Shown: one piece after another, positions 14,860 to 22,684 of the stretch | Layout of the letters: every line of letters begins with the position of its first letter | Numbering within the stretch: position 1 is the first letter of the stretch | Origin: DATKXU01 sp035528905 | GTDB taxonomy: Bacteria; Armatimonadota; UBA5829; DTJY01 | Direction: 5' to 3' | DNA length: 29,086 nt | Assembly: GCA_035528905.1 (NCBI GenBank) | Contig: DATKXU010000089.1 | Location: forward strand, 1-29,086 | Notes under the pieces: generated by a model | Database searches by the model: none | Told to the model about the DNA's origin: nothing | What the model saw: only the letters and a program-made list of their open reading frames with translations | Made by a program: the position numbers and the translations under genes

Positions 14860-16407
14860 ATGAAAGAAACTCGCAGGCTCGATATCCTTGCACTAATCGG
14901 TGGCGTGTTGGCGCTGGTGGCGATAGCAGTCCAGGGGTACTACACCATCTGGGCGCGGACCTACTCGTTTGAGGCACAAGCGGCCGAAACCCGTGAAGCC
15001 ATCCTTCAGCGCATGCCGGACACAGATGTGCGTGCGGACTTTGAAGTTCTCTCATTAGGTTTCGGTTCGGTGCATGGCGGAGCCGCGGCACAAAGGGCGC
15101 TGGAGCGGGCAGTCAAGAAGTTCCCCAAGAGCGCGCGGTTGAACTTCCGTCTGGGGACCATTGGTGAATCAAGGCAATCGCCAGGGGCGCTTAGGCGGGC
15201 AGCAGAACTCGACACGAGTAACGCCCTCCCGCTCTATCTCCTGGCTTCTGAGGCTGCATCCCGGGGAGCGGCGGATGAGGCAATCGTCCTGCTCATCCGG
15301 GGCAATCGTCGGAGACATGTGGATTCGTATCCTTTGCCCTATGAGGTCTGCGAGAACAACGGCCTGTTCGAGGCTATGGTGGGTGCGGCAAACTCTCTAC
15401 GCAGCTCTCCCATCCACCTCAGGCGGGTGGCCACGTGCGTTAGCAAACACGCTGCCGAACTCCATGCCGCCGGACACACCGATCAGGCCCTCACAACGCT
15501 CGGCGAGACCAAACGCATGGCATGGAGTTTAATGCGCAGCAAGGATGCAACGATGATGGACCTCCTTGCTGGGACAGCGATTGTTGCCATCGCTGATAAG
15601 CGCGAAGCGCAGATCTACACTGAAACAGGCTCGAAGGTCGGACTTGCACAGGTGCAGAAGGAAAAGCGCAAGCTCACGTACCTCAGTGCGGGCTGCAGGG
15701 CGTATTGGGACCAGTCGATGGAAGGACTTGTACGCAGTGGAGCGAGGTTCTCCGCACCAATCGTCTCCGTCGCTCCAATCATAGGTCAAAGCTGGCTTAC
15801 AGTCGCCATGTTGCTACTGTGGGCAGCGTTCGCACTGCGGACCCGCAGGGTACCGACCTCCGAGCTTCATCTGGAGGCGGCGGCCAAGTCATTCTCAGTA
15901 GGCAGGTTGCTCAAGTATTACGCGCCCATATTCCTACTGCCCGGCCTTGCCGCATCGGCGCTGACGTACCTTGCGTTCTCCAAATACACGCTGGTAACGG
16001 TGGCCGCTGGAGCTGCCTTTTTAGTACCGAGTATCCTTCTCCTCTGGCTATCCGTTCGCCTGCATAAGAAGACCTACCTGCAGACGGCGGAGTCATTGGG
16101 GCGCGAGAAACCCAGGTTCTGGGCAGGCGCTCCGGCTCAGGACAAGCGGGAGATTGCGCGGAGGCTCGCAGGCGTTCATGGCGGCGCGATGATTCTCCTG
16201 CTGGTTTGGGGCCTTCTGGTTTCAGGTGTGGTGAAACTGACGTGGGATGCCTTTCCATGGCAGATAGAACGGGCGTTTGCAGGCGTGTACAAGGCGGAAC
16301 TGCGGTATGCCGCCGACCTGGTCGCCGGGAAGGTCAAGGTTCCTCAGAAATACATCCGCGAGATCGAGGAGCGAGAGAAGCAACCGGCAAAGCCCGGAGG
16401 TAGCTGA
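14860..16407 (+). CDS. Membrane protein with TPR-like soluble region, function unknown
   Basis: 515 residues from the ATG at 14860, preceded by GGGGGTG; the frame is open to 14704 but the extra part looks non-coding. Seen: one N-terminal membrane helix (about 12-32), a soluble helical region (about 50-300) with TPR-like spacing (RALERAVKKFPKSARLNFRLG; ALRRAAELDTSNALPLYLLASEAA), then four hydrophobic segments (around 305-325, 355-375, 380-400 and 435-455) and a short charged tail. No catalytic motif is recognised. The large helical part probably faces outside or binds a partner. It is flanked by ftsY and a small acidic gene. Confidence 0.75.
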   Translation: MKETRRLDILALIGGVLALVAIAVQGYYTIWARTYSFEAQAAETREAILQRMPDTDVRADFEVLSLGFGSVHGGAAAQRALERAVKKFPKSARLNFRLGTIGESRQSPGALRRAAELDTSNALPLYLLASEAASRGAADEAIVLLIRGNRRRHVDSYPLPYEVCENNGLFEAMVGAANSLRSSPIHLRRVATCVSKHAAELHAAGHTDQALTTLGETKRMAWSLMRSKDATMMDLLAGTAIVAIADKREAQIYTETGSKVGLAQVQKEKRKLTYLSAGCRAYWDQSMEGLVRSGARFSAPIVSVAPIIGQSWLTVAMLLLWAAFALRTRRVPTSELHLEAAAKSFSVGRLLKYYAPIFLLPGLAASALTYLAFSKYTLVTVAAGAAFLVPSILLLWLSVRLHKKTYLQTAESLGREKPRFWAGAPAQDKREIARRLAGVHGGAMILLLVWGLLVSGVVKLTWDAFPWQIERAFAGVYKAELRYAADLVAGKVKVPQKYIREIEEREKQPAKPGGS

Positions 16408-16444
16408 ACCGCAAGGTGAGCCTGGTCCGGCGGATCGGGAGAGA

Positions 16445-16714
16445 TCATTCGGGCTTCTGTTCCTCTGCTGGGAACAGCTCGTCTGTGCCCTCGATAGCAA
16501 GCGGGCCGGTGTGCTCTGGAATTTCGCCGGGCGCGGGACCCGGCGGCCCCGGCTCGCCTTCGACTCCGCCGGTGCTCGCTCCGTAGCCGGCTCCTAGCAC
16601 GGGCTCCTTGCCGAGATCGCGTCCGCGCGGGCCGATGTCCTCATCGGTGGTCTCGGTTCCCGGACCCTCGACGACGCGCCATCCCCGATCCGCTTCCTCA
16701 GGTTCGTCAGCCAT
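16445..16714 (-). CDS. Small acidic Gly/Pro-rich protein
   Basis: 89 residues from the ATG at 16714, with AGAGG about eight bases upstream. The composition is strongly biased to Glu, Asp, Gly and Pro (for example GEPGPPGPAPGEIPEHTGP), so it is probably disordered. No domain, signal or membrane segment is seen. It is convergent with the membrane protein gene, 37 bases away. It could be a genuine small protein or a biased open frame. Confidence 0.5.
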   Translation of the reverse strand: MADEPEEADRGWRVVEGPGTETTDEDIGPRGRDLGKEPVLGAGYGASTGGVEGEPGPPGPAPGEIPEHTGPLAIEGTDELFPAEEQKPE

Positions 16715-16942
16715 GACCGCTACCTCTGCACTACTCTCGCGCCGCCGTTGATATCAGGTCGCATCAGCCCCAGCCAAGTGTGAGGCATTCGTGTAGTTCC
16801 CGATTGGCGGGTGCTATAAACTTCGAGCGGGGATGCATGGTGGGGGTTTGGAGAGCATCAGTCTTCGCGGCCGAGGTATGCCGGCTGTGTTGACGTGCGC
16901 CTGCGGGCGGCCTATAATGCCGGTGCGGCGGATTTGGGATTT

Positions 16943-16977
16943 GATACTGGATACTGGATGCTCGATACTCGATATCG
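16943..16977. repeat. Five degenerate 7-bp tandem repeats
   Basis: Units GATACTG, GATACTG, GATGCTC, GATACTC and GATATCG follow each other without gaps. They lie in the 292-base gap between the small acidic gene and the CCA-type enzyme gene, 30 bases before its start, in a region where no promoter was recognised. Confidence 0.6.
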
Positions 16978-17006
16978 GACCCCCTCATTAACATGTGACG
17001 GCTGAC

Positions 17007-18383
17007 ATGAATCCTGCCATCGAGAGAATTCGGGAATTGGCGCGGGGCACGCCCTATGAGGAACGGCTCTACCTCGTAGGCGGAATCGTGCGCGATAAGA
17101 TCATGGGCCGCCCGCCGACGGAGGATGTGGATATCGTCCTGGAGGGCGATGCGCTCGAACTCGCACGCTTTCTCCACGACAGGGGAGCCGCCGACCATCG
17201 GCCCGTGACGTATCCCCGCTTCGGCACGGCGATGGTCACGATCCAGGGGCACACCGTGGAGCTGGTGAGCGCCCGGCGGGAGAGTTATGCGCCCGCGAGC
17301 CGCAAGCCGGAGATCGAGCTGGCGGGCCTGTACGATGACGTCCTGCGCCGCGATTTCACCGTCAACACGCTCCTCGAAAACCTCCACACCGGCGAAATCC
17401 TCGATCTGACCGGGAAAGGCCGTGAGGATATAGGGGCCGGAATTATCCGCACGCCGACCGAGCCGGCGACCACGTTCTACGACGATCCACTGAGGATGCT
17501 CCGCGCTGTCCGGTTCGCAGTCCGCCTCGGGTTTCAAATCGAGCAGGAGACTTACAGGGCGATCGTTCGGGACGCCGGGCGACTGGCGATCATCAGCAAG
17601 GAGCGCATACGGGACGAATTCGTGAAGATCGTGCTGAGCGACGAGGCAGCGCGCGGCCTCCAGATGCTCAAGGAAACAGGCCTGCTCGAGCAATTCACTC
17701 CGGAGCTCCTGGAGATGCAGGGCGTCACTCAGGACGGCGGGCATATCTACGACGTGTGGGAGCACACCCTGCAGTCGCTGGAGTCACTGCCCCCGCAGGC
17801 GGACCTGACCCTTCGGCTGGCGGTGCTATTCCACGACGCAGCCAAGCCACGGACAAAGACGCTGGACAGCGAGGGACATTCGCATTTCTACGAGCACGAA
17901 GACCTCAGCGCGGAGATCGCCCGCCGGGTCTTGAGGCGGCTTCGATTCCCGACCGGCGAGATAGCTAGAGTCGCGCGGCTGGTTTCGATGCACATGCGGA
18001 TCGGCGAATATCGAAGCGAGTGGAAGGATGCGGCGGTCAAGCGGCTGATGCGCGATGCCGGCGGCGACATCCCCGATCTGCTGGCGCTGGCGCGGGCCGA
18101 CAGAGCAGGCACCGGGCCGCACGCGACGACGAAGAGCCTCGACGAGCTTGAGGCGCGCATGGAGCATATCCTGCTGAAGACGCCCGTCGAGGAGCTGAAA
18201 AGCCCGCTTAACGGCAGGGAGATCATGAGCCTGCTGAAGATTCCAGCCGGCCCGAAGATCAAGGAGATCAAGCAATTCCTCTGCGAGGCGGTTATCGAAG
18301 GGCGGCTCGCGCCCGGCGACAAGGCCGCCGCCCGGAAACTGGCGCTGGAGAGATTCGGCCAGGCGTCAGGCAGGAGCGTGTGA
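17007..18383 (+). CDS. cca: CCA-adding enzyme/poly(A) polymerase-type tRNA nucleotidyltransferase with HD domain
   Basis: 458 residues from the ATG at 17007 (a GTG at 16995 would add four; neither has a clear ribosome site). Class II head motifs are present: YLVGGIVRD (22-30), then EDVDIV with the two catalytic aspartates (about 39-44). RRDFTVN, DPLRMLRAVRFAVRLGF and ISKERIRDEFVKI form the neck. A C-terminal HD domain follows (LAVLFHDAAKP; HFYEHEDLSAEIARRVLRRL). It would add or repair the 3' CCA of tRNAs; a poly(A) polymerase or an A-adding specialist is possible, since sequence alone does not separate them. The tRNA-Trp gene in this window already encodes CCA, so repair may be the main role for that tRNA. 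Confidence 0.88.
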   Translation: MNPAIERIRELARGTPYEERLYLVGGIVRDKIMGRPPTEDVDIVLEGDALELARFLHDRGAADHRPVTYPRFGTAMVTIQGHTVELVSARRESYAPASRKPEIELAGLYDDVLRRDFTVNTLLENLHTGEILDLTGKGREDIGAGIIRTPTEPATTFYDDPLRMLRAVRFAVRLGFQIEQETYRAIVRDAGRLAIISKERIRDEFVKIVLSDEAARGLQMLKETGLLEQFTPELLEMQGVTQDGGHIYDVWEHTLQSLESLPPQADLTLRLAVLFHDAAKPRTKTLDSEGHSHFYEHEDLSAEIARRVLRRLRFPTGEIARVARLVSMHMRIGEYRSEWKDAAVKRLMRDAGGDIPDLLALARADRAGTGPHATTKSLDELEARMEHILLKTPVEELKSPLNGREIMSLLKIPAGPKIKEIKQFLCEAVIEGRLAPGDKAAARKLALERFGQASGRSV

Positions 18384-18485
18384 GGCTTCGATTTCTCGGT
18401 CGCCCCTATGTATCAGGGAGGACATGGGTGCACTGTTGGTGAATGTAGTGTCTTGTGCGGCGGATGCAGATTCCGGAGGTCCGGG

Positions 18486-18674
18486 ATGGGTGAGAGAATC
18501 CGGATTACCTTGAAGAAGAGCCCGATCGGGTACAACAAGAAGCAAAAGGCGACGCTGGTCGCCCTCGGCCTTCGGAAGCTGAACGCCACCGTCGAGCAGC
18601 CGGACCGTCCCGAAATCCGAGGCATGATACGCAAAGTGTGCCATCTGGTCGAGGTGTCGGAAACGGATCAATAG
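18486..18674 (+). CDS. rpmD: 50S ribosomal protein L30
   Basis: 62 residues from the ATG at 18486, with GGAGGT five bases upstream. The sequence matches bacterial L30 throughout: KITL-type strand (RIRITLKKSPIGY), KKQKATLVALGLRKLN, and RGMIRKVCHLVEV at the end. L30 sits on the large subunit near the 5S RNA side. The gene is normally inside the spc operon between rpsE and rplO; here it stands with infA only, 26 bases apart. Confidence 0.95.
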   Translation: MGERIRITLKKSPIGYNKKQKATLVALGLRKLNATVEQPDRPEIRGMIRKVCHLVEVSETDQ

Positions 18675-18681
18675 GATCGCC

Positions 18682-18694
18682 GGAGGAGGTGATT
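18682..18694 (+). promoter_or_regulatory. Extended ribosome binding site of infA
   Basis: GGAGGAGGTGATT is nearly the full complement of the 16S rRNA 3' end and lies six bases before the ATG at 18701. It fixes this start over the open frame reaching back to 18638, and suggests high translation. Confidence 0.85.
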
Positions 18695-18700
18695 GTCAGT

Positions 18701-18919
18701 ATGCAGAAGGAAGAGGCAATCCGAGTGGAAGGCGTCGTTGAGGAGGCGCTGCCGAACGCCATGTTCAAGATCAAGCTGGAGAATGGACATCTGGTGTTGG
18801 CGCACGTCTCCGGCAAGATGCGAATGCACTTCATCAGGATACTGCCCGGCGACCGGGTGCAGGTCGAGCTTTCCCCCTACGACCTCATGCGCGGCCGAAT
18901 CACATATCGCTATAAGTAA
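18701..18919 (+). CDS. infA: Translation initiation factor IF-1
   Basis: 72 residues, the standard IF-1 length, from the ATG at 18701 behind an extended Shine-Dalgarno sequence. The S1-like OB fold is evident: EGVVEEALPNAMFKIKLENGH, LAHVSGKMRMHFIRILPGDRV, VELSPYDLMRGRITYRYK. It binds the A site of the 30S subunit during initiation. It follows rpmD and is not accompanied by rpmJ or rpsM. Its last 20 bases overlap the 3' end of the convergent MFS gene. Confidence 0.97.
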   Translation: MQKEEAIRVEGVVEEALPNAMFKIKLENGHLVLAHVSGKMRMHFIRILPGDRVQVELSPYDLMRGRITYRYK

Positions 18920-20093
18920 CGGATCCCCGGAAAAGCACCGCCAGCAGCAGAGCTGCCACCAGAGCCGTTGCAGCCCCGAAGTAGAACGGTGCTGACGGGT
19001 TGACGGCATCCCACAGGTAACCCGCGATCAGACTGGCCGGGAGCAGAGCCACTCCGGTCAGCATGTGATATGCTCCCAAACCCGTTCCTCTCCCCTCCAC
19101 ACTCACCAGATCGGCCGCGAACGCCGTTTGCACTCCTCTCGTCAGAGCCTGGTAAAGCCCGTAGAACACGAAGAGCGCCCAGATATCGGCCGGGCGCCTC
19201 GCCAGCCCGAAGCCCGCGTAGACAGCAGCGAACACAAGATATCCTGCGAGTATGACATTCCTGCGGCCAAGGCGGTCGGATACGGCGCCGGCGCTCGTGG
19301 ATAATGCGGCCTCCACGCCGTTGAACAGGACGTAGATCAGCAGGATTCTGGCTGCGCCGATCCCAATATCCCGCGCACGCAGGATCAGAAACGCATCGCT
19401 GCAATTCCCGATGGAGAAAACCGTTGCAACAAGCAGAAACAGCTTGAAGGACCGCCTGAAGTCTCTCGGGCGCACGGAAGGCACGGCCGTGCGAGCTCCC
19501 ATATCGTGTGCCGGCTCGCGCACGGCTGCGATCAGGATCAGCACGCCGAGTACCGCGGGAATCCCCGACAGGAAGAATATCGTGCGGTATCCCAGGCCGA
19601 ACGAGCGCAGCAGCCAGAACGCCAGGAGCGGCCCGGCAATCGCTCCGGCGGTATCCATCGCACGATGGAAGCCGAAGGATATCCCCCGGCTCTCCGGCGG
19701 AGTCACGTCGGCTATCAGCGCATCGCGCGGGGCCGTCCTCACTCCCTTGCCGACTCTGTCCGCGAACCTGACTGCGAAGACCTGCGGCCACGTCGTCGTC
19801 AAGGCGAACAGCGGCTTGCTGATGGTAGAGAGTCCATACCCCACCGCGGTGATCCACTTCCGCCTTCCCAATACGTCGCTGAGCCAACCGGAGAATATCC
19901 GCAGCACGCTGGCAGTGCTCTCCGCGACGCCTTCTATCAACCCGACCGCCGTGACCCGCGCATGGAGAACGTTTACCAGGAACAGAGGTATCAGCGGGTA
20001 GATGCCCTCGCTCGATATATCGGTTAGCAGACTGACTACGCCCAGCACCACCACAGTGCGGCTGATTCCCAATCGCCTGGCTGGAGTTGACAT
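18900..20093 (-). CDS. MFS transporter
   Basis: 397 residues from the ATG at 20093, with GAGGAG eight bases upstream and a near-consensus promoter just ahead. About twelve membrane segments are visible. The N-terminal SLLTDISSEGIYPLIPLFL and the loop SGWLSDVLGRRKW (MFS motif A) are typical, as is DRVGKGVRTAPRDALIAD, shared by a widespread subfamily of uncharacterised MFS exporters. The repeat of motif A after segment 8 (GAVSDRLGRRNVI) confirms two halves. The substrate is unknown; drugs or small organic anions are plausible. The gene's 3' end overlaps infA by 20 bases on the opposite strand. Confidence 0.92.
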   Translation of the reverse strand: MSTPARRLGISRTVVVLGVVSLLTDISSEGIYPLIPLFLVNVLHARVTAVGLIEGVAESTASVLRIFSGWLSDVLGRRKWITAVGYGLSTISKPLFALTTTWPQVFAVRFADRVGKGVRTAPRDALIADVTPPESRGISFGFHRAMDTAGAIAGPLLAFWLLRSFGLGYRTIFFLSGIPAVLGVLILIAAVREPAHDMGARTAVPSVRPRDFRRSFKLFLLVATVFSIGNCSDAFLILRARDIGIGAARILLIYVLFNGVEAALSTSAGAVSDRLGRRNVILAGYLVFAAVYAGFGLARRPADIWALFVFYGLYQALTRGVQTAFAADLVSVEGRGTGLGAYHMLTGVALLPASLIAGYLWDAVNPSAPFYFGAATALVAALLLAVLFRGSVTYSDM

Positions 20094-20113
20094 TCAGAGG
20101 CTCCTCGACCCGC

Positions 20114-20142
20114 ATTATAACCCAATGCGAAGCGCCGGTCAA
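20114..20142 (-). promoter_or_regulatory. Promoter of the MFS gene
   Basis: On the minus strand, TTGACC (20137-20142), a 17-base spacer and a perfect TATAAT (20114-20119). The start near 20107 gives a very short leader that holds just the ribosome site. Confidence 0.7.
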
Positions 20143-20268
20143 AGCCGGTGTGCGATGCTCTGCGGTTGAACGGGTCACGAACCGGGTACGAACATTTGGC
20201 AGCACTATAATGCTTGTCCTCTAAACTCCGCAGACGGCGCTTATTCTTTCAGGCGAGGAGGCCGGATC

Positions 20269-22584
20269 TTGCGCATCAGACACATCCGCAACAGGCTGAT
20301 ACTGGCGAGTCTCGCCCTCATTGTGCCCTTCCTTGCCTGGAATGTGCTGCTGCAAATCTCCAGGCTGCATGAGAAACTCCACGAAGCTATAGAAAGCCAG
20401 CGCGAAGTGGCAAAGGACATCGCCGGCATATGCACCGATTTTGTCGGCGACGTAGTCTCCATCGAGCGCACCGTCGGATCGGCGTTATGGAGTGAAAGCG
20501 GAAACCCCAGGCCTAAAGCCCTTGCCTACATAGAGCACGCGAGGCGCTCCGCCCCCAGGATAGTACACATGGCTGCCGCTGACCCCAAAGGCGCCATATT
20601 TGCCAGCGATATGTCGGCGCTGATCGGCCGCGACGTCTCCGGGCATCCGTCCGTCCGCAGGATAATGGAAGGCGCGCCCTGGACGACCAGCGAGGTATTC
20701 AGGCTCCAGACTACCGATAAGCCCATGTTCATGATAACGACCGGGATCAGAGACGGCGCGGGCAAGCTTCAGGGCATGGTCGTATCGCTCATTGATGAGG
20801 AAGCCATGCGGAGAACTTTCCCCGGCGCTATTATAGGGAACGGCCAGGTAGTGATTGCGGATTCGAAGGGCGTCGTAATCTTCACGTCCGGCTGCGAGCT
20901 TGACTGGGCGCAGAGGCATTGGCCTCAGCATTCCTTCATCCGCGATGCGCTCGCAGGGAAGCAGGTGGTCGTCGAGCACTTTACTATGCCGGACGGCCGG
21001 GTGGTGATGGGATCAGTTGAGCCGATCAGCGGGACCGGCTGGGTGGTAGGTGTCTTCACCCCCCGCGAGGAGATCGTCGGGCCGGTCCGGAGTCAGGCAT
21101 TCACGCACTTCCCGCTAGTCATGCTGATCATCGGCCTGACCGTCGGCATGGCGATCTATCTCGGAAACAGGCTGTCGAAGCCGGCGCTCGACCTGGCCCG
21201 CACGGCGCGCGTCTTCGGCGAGGGTGATCTCGAAGCCAGGAGCGACGTGCGCACGGGAGATGAGCTGGAGTTCCTCAGCGACAGCTTCAACGAAATGGCG
21301 GAGACGCTTCAAGAGCGCACGTCGCAGCTAAACGAGGCTCTGGAATCCAAACACCGCGAGGCGGAACGAGCTTCCGCGCTGTACACGGTGGCACAGGGCC
21401 TTGTGGTGGCGATGAGCCTGAGCGAGCGCTTAGAGATAGTGGCGCGCGCCCTCGCATCCATCTGCGGCGCCAAGCGATCCGCAATATTCTTGCTCAAGGG
21501 AAATCGGCTGCTAGGCGTCGCTGGCTGGGGAGTGGCGCACCCCGATCTGTTGTCCAACCTCTCAATCCCCATGCGTGAAAGCGTCATGAAGGCGAAGGAA
21601 GCCATGAGTACGGGCGATCCCATAGTAGTCCCCGATGCAAGCAAGGATCCGTGTCTGGACCCGAGCCTGGCTGCTCGATTCTCCATAAAGGGGTATCTGG
21701 CGCTTCCCCTAGTGAGGCGAGGGCGTGCCGTCGGACTCGCCGTCTTGGACACGCCCGGCGAGTACCCACGGTTCGTCCCCGCAACCATAGACACGGCAAG
21801 GGACCTTGCGGCCCTCGCGGCCATCGCAATCGAGAATGCGGAGACATTCGAGAAGTGGCTGAGAACCGCCCAGGCGCTCCAGAGCAGCCTGCTGCCAACC
21901 ATACCGGAGAGGTCAGGCGGCTTCGGATTCGCTTCTGCGTACTACCCCGCCATAGAGATCGCTGAGATGGGCGGGGATTTCTACGACTTCATATCGCTGG
22001 CCGACGGCCGCATCGGACTCGTTATCGCAGACGTGGCCGGCAAGGGACTTGAAGCAGCGGTCTTCACGGCGATGGGGAAGTACACCCTGCGGGCGTTCGT
22101 TTCTGAGGAACACAGTCCGGCCCGCGCAATGACCAGGACGAATAAGGCTCTCGCCCAAGTCGAAGAAGCCTGGGGGTTCGTCACGATGTTCTGCGGCCTG
22201 CTTGACCCACGAACAGGTGGCGTAGTCTATGCGGACGCGGGCCATCCGCCGAGTCTGCTGGCACGCGCATCGGGCGAGGTGCTCGAACTACCCCGTATGG
22301 ACTGCCAGCCGCCGCTCGGCATATTCGAGGACACAGAGTATGCGGAGTACGAGTCCGACATCGCGTCGGGAGATGTGCTCGTCTGCTACACGGACGGCCT
22401 GACGGAAGCTCGCCGCGATGATGAACCATTCGAGGTGGACAGGCTGATAGGCGTGGTGCGCGACTCCAGGCATTTGCCGCCGCGAGAGATCGCGGAGGCG
22501 ATACACCGGGCCGCGCTCGATTTCACGCGCGGAAGCATCCAGGACGACATAGCCCTCCTGGTGGTCAAGCGCGAGCAGATCTAG
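20269..22584 (+). CDS. Membrane sensor HAMP-GAF-SpoIIE (PP2C) serine phosphatase
   Basis: 771 residues. The start is the TTG at 20269, chosen because GAGGAGG lies seven bases before it. Seen: a membrane segment (about 8-30), an extracytoplasmic sensor region (about 35-275), a second membrane segment (about 280-298), HAMP (about 297-350), one GAF domain (about 365-525) and a SpoIIE/PP2C domain (about 555-768). Catalytic motifs are intact: MGGDFYDF (567-574), ADVAGKGLEAA (587-597), YTDGLTEA (707-714) and DDIALLVV (759-766). It is clearly paralogous to the protein at 267-3122 but has one GAF fewer and a different sensor sequence, so it probably answers another signal. Target likely a STAS-type anti-anti-sigma factor elsewhere. 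TATAAT at 20206-20211 may be its -10 box, but no -35 is seen. Confidence 0.92.
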   Translation: MRIRHIRNRLILASLALIVPFLAWNVLLQISRLHEKLHEAIESQREVAKDIAGICTDFVGDVVSIERTVGSALWSESGNPRPKALAYIEHARRSAPRIVHMAAADPKGAIFASDMSALIGRDVSGHPSVRRIMEGAPWTTSEVFRLQTTDKPMFMITTGIRDGAGKLQGMVVSLIDEEAMRRTFPGAIIGNGQVVIADSKGVVIFTSGCELDWAQRHWPQHSFIRDALAGKQVVVEHFTMPDGRVVMGSVEPISGTGWVVGVFTPREEIVGPVRSQAFTHFPLVMLIIGLTVGMAIYLGNRLSKPALDLARTARVFGEGDLEARSDVRTGDELEFLSDSFNEMAETLQERTSQLNEALESKHREAERASALYTVAQGLVVAMSLSERLEIVARALASICGAKRSAIFLLKGNRLLGVAGWGVAHPDLLSNLSIPMRESVMKAKEAMSTGDPIVVPDASKDPCLDPSLAARFSIKGYLALPLVRRGRAVGLAVLDTPGEYPRFVPATIDTARDLAALAAIAIENAETFEKWLRTAQALQSSLLPTIPERSGGFGFASAYYPAIEIAEMGGDFYDFISLADGRIGLVIADVAGKGLEAAVFTAMGKYTLRAFVSEEHSPARAMTRTNKALAQVEEAWGFVTMFCGLLDPRTGGVVYADAGHPPSLLARASGEVLELPRMDCQPPLGIFEDTEYAEYESDIASGDVLVCYTDGLTEARRDDEPFEVDRLIGVVRDSRHLPPREIAEAIHRAALDFTRGSIQDDIALLVVKREQI

Positions 22585-22684
22585 CAGCCTCCAGACAGGG
22601 CCGCCTTCGTGAAGCGCGGACCTTCCGCCGCCCCTATTCCAGCGGACCGGCCTCACCGTGAACCGTCCACTGACGACTGACCAC

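Noticed and set aside
18910..20205. 431-codon minus-strand frame overlapping the MFS gene
   Set aside because: It is the MFS gene in a wrong frame: no membrane segments and Arg-rich composition.
20206..20211. TATAAT as promoter of the second phosphatase gene
   Set aside because: No acceptable -35 box at 16-18 bases and no extended -10; not listed as a feature.
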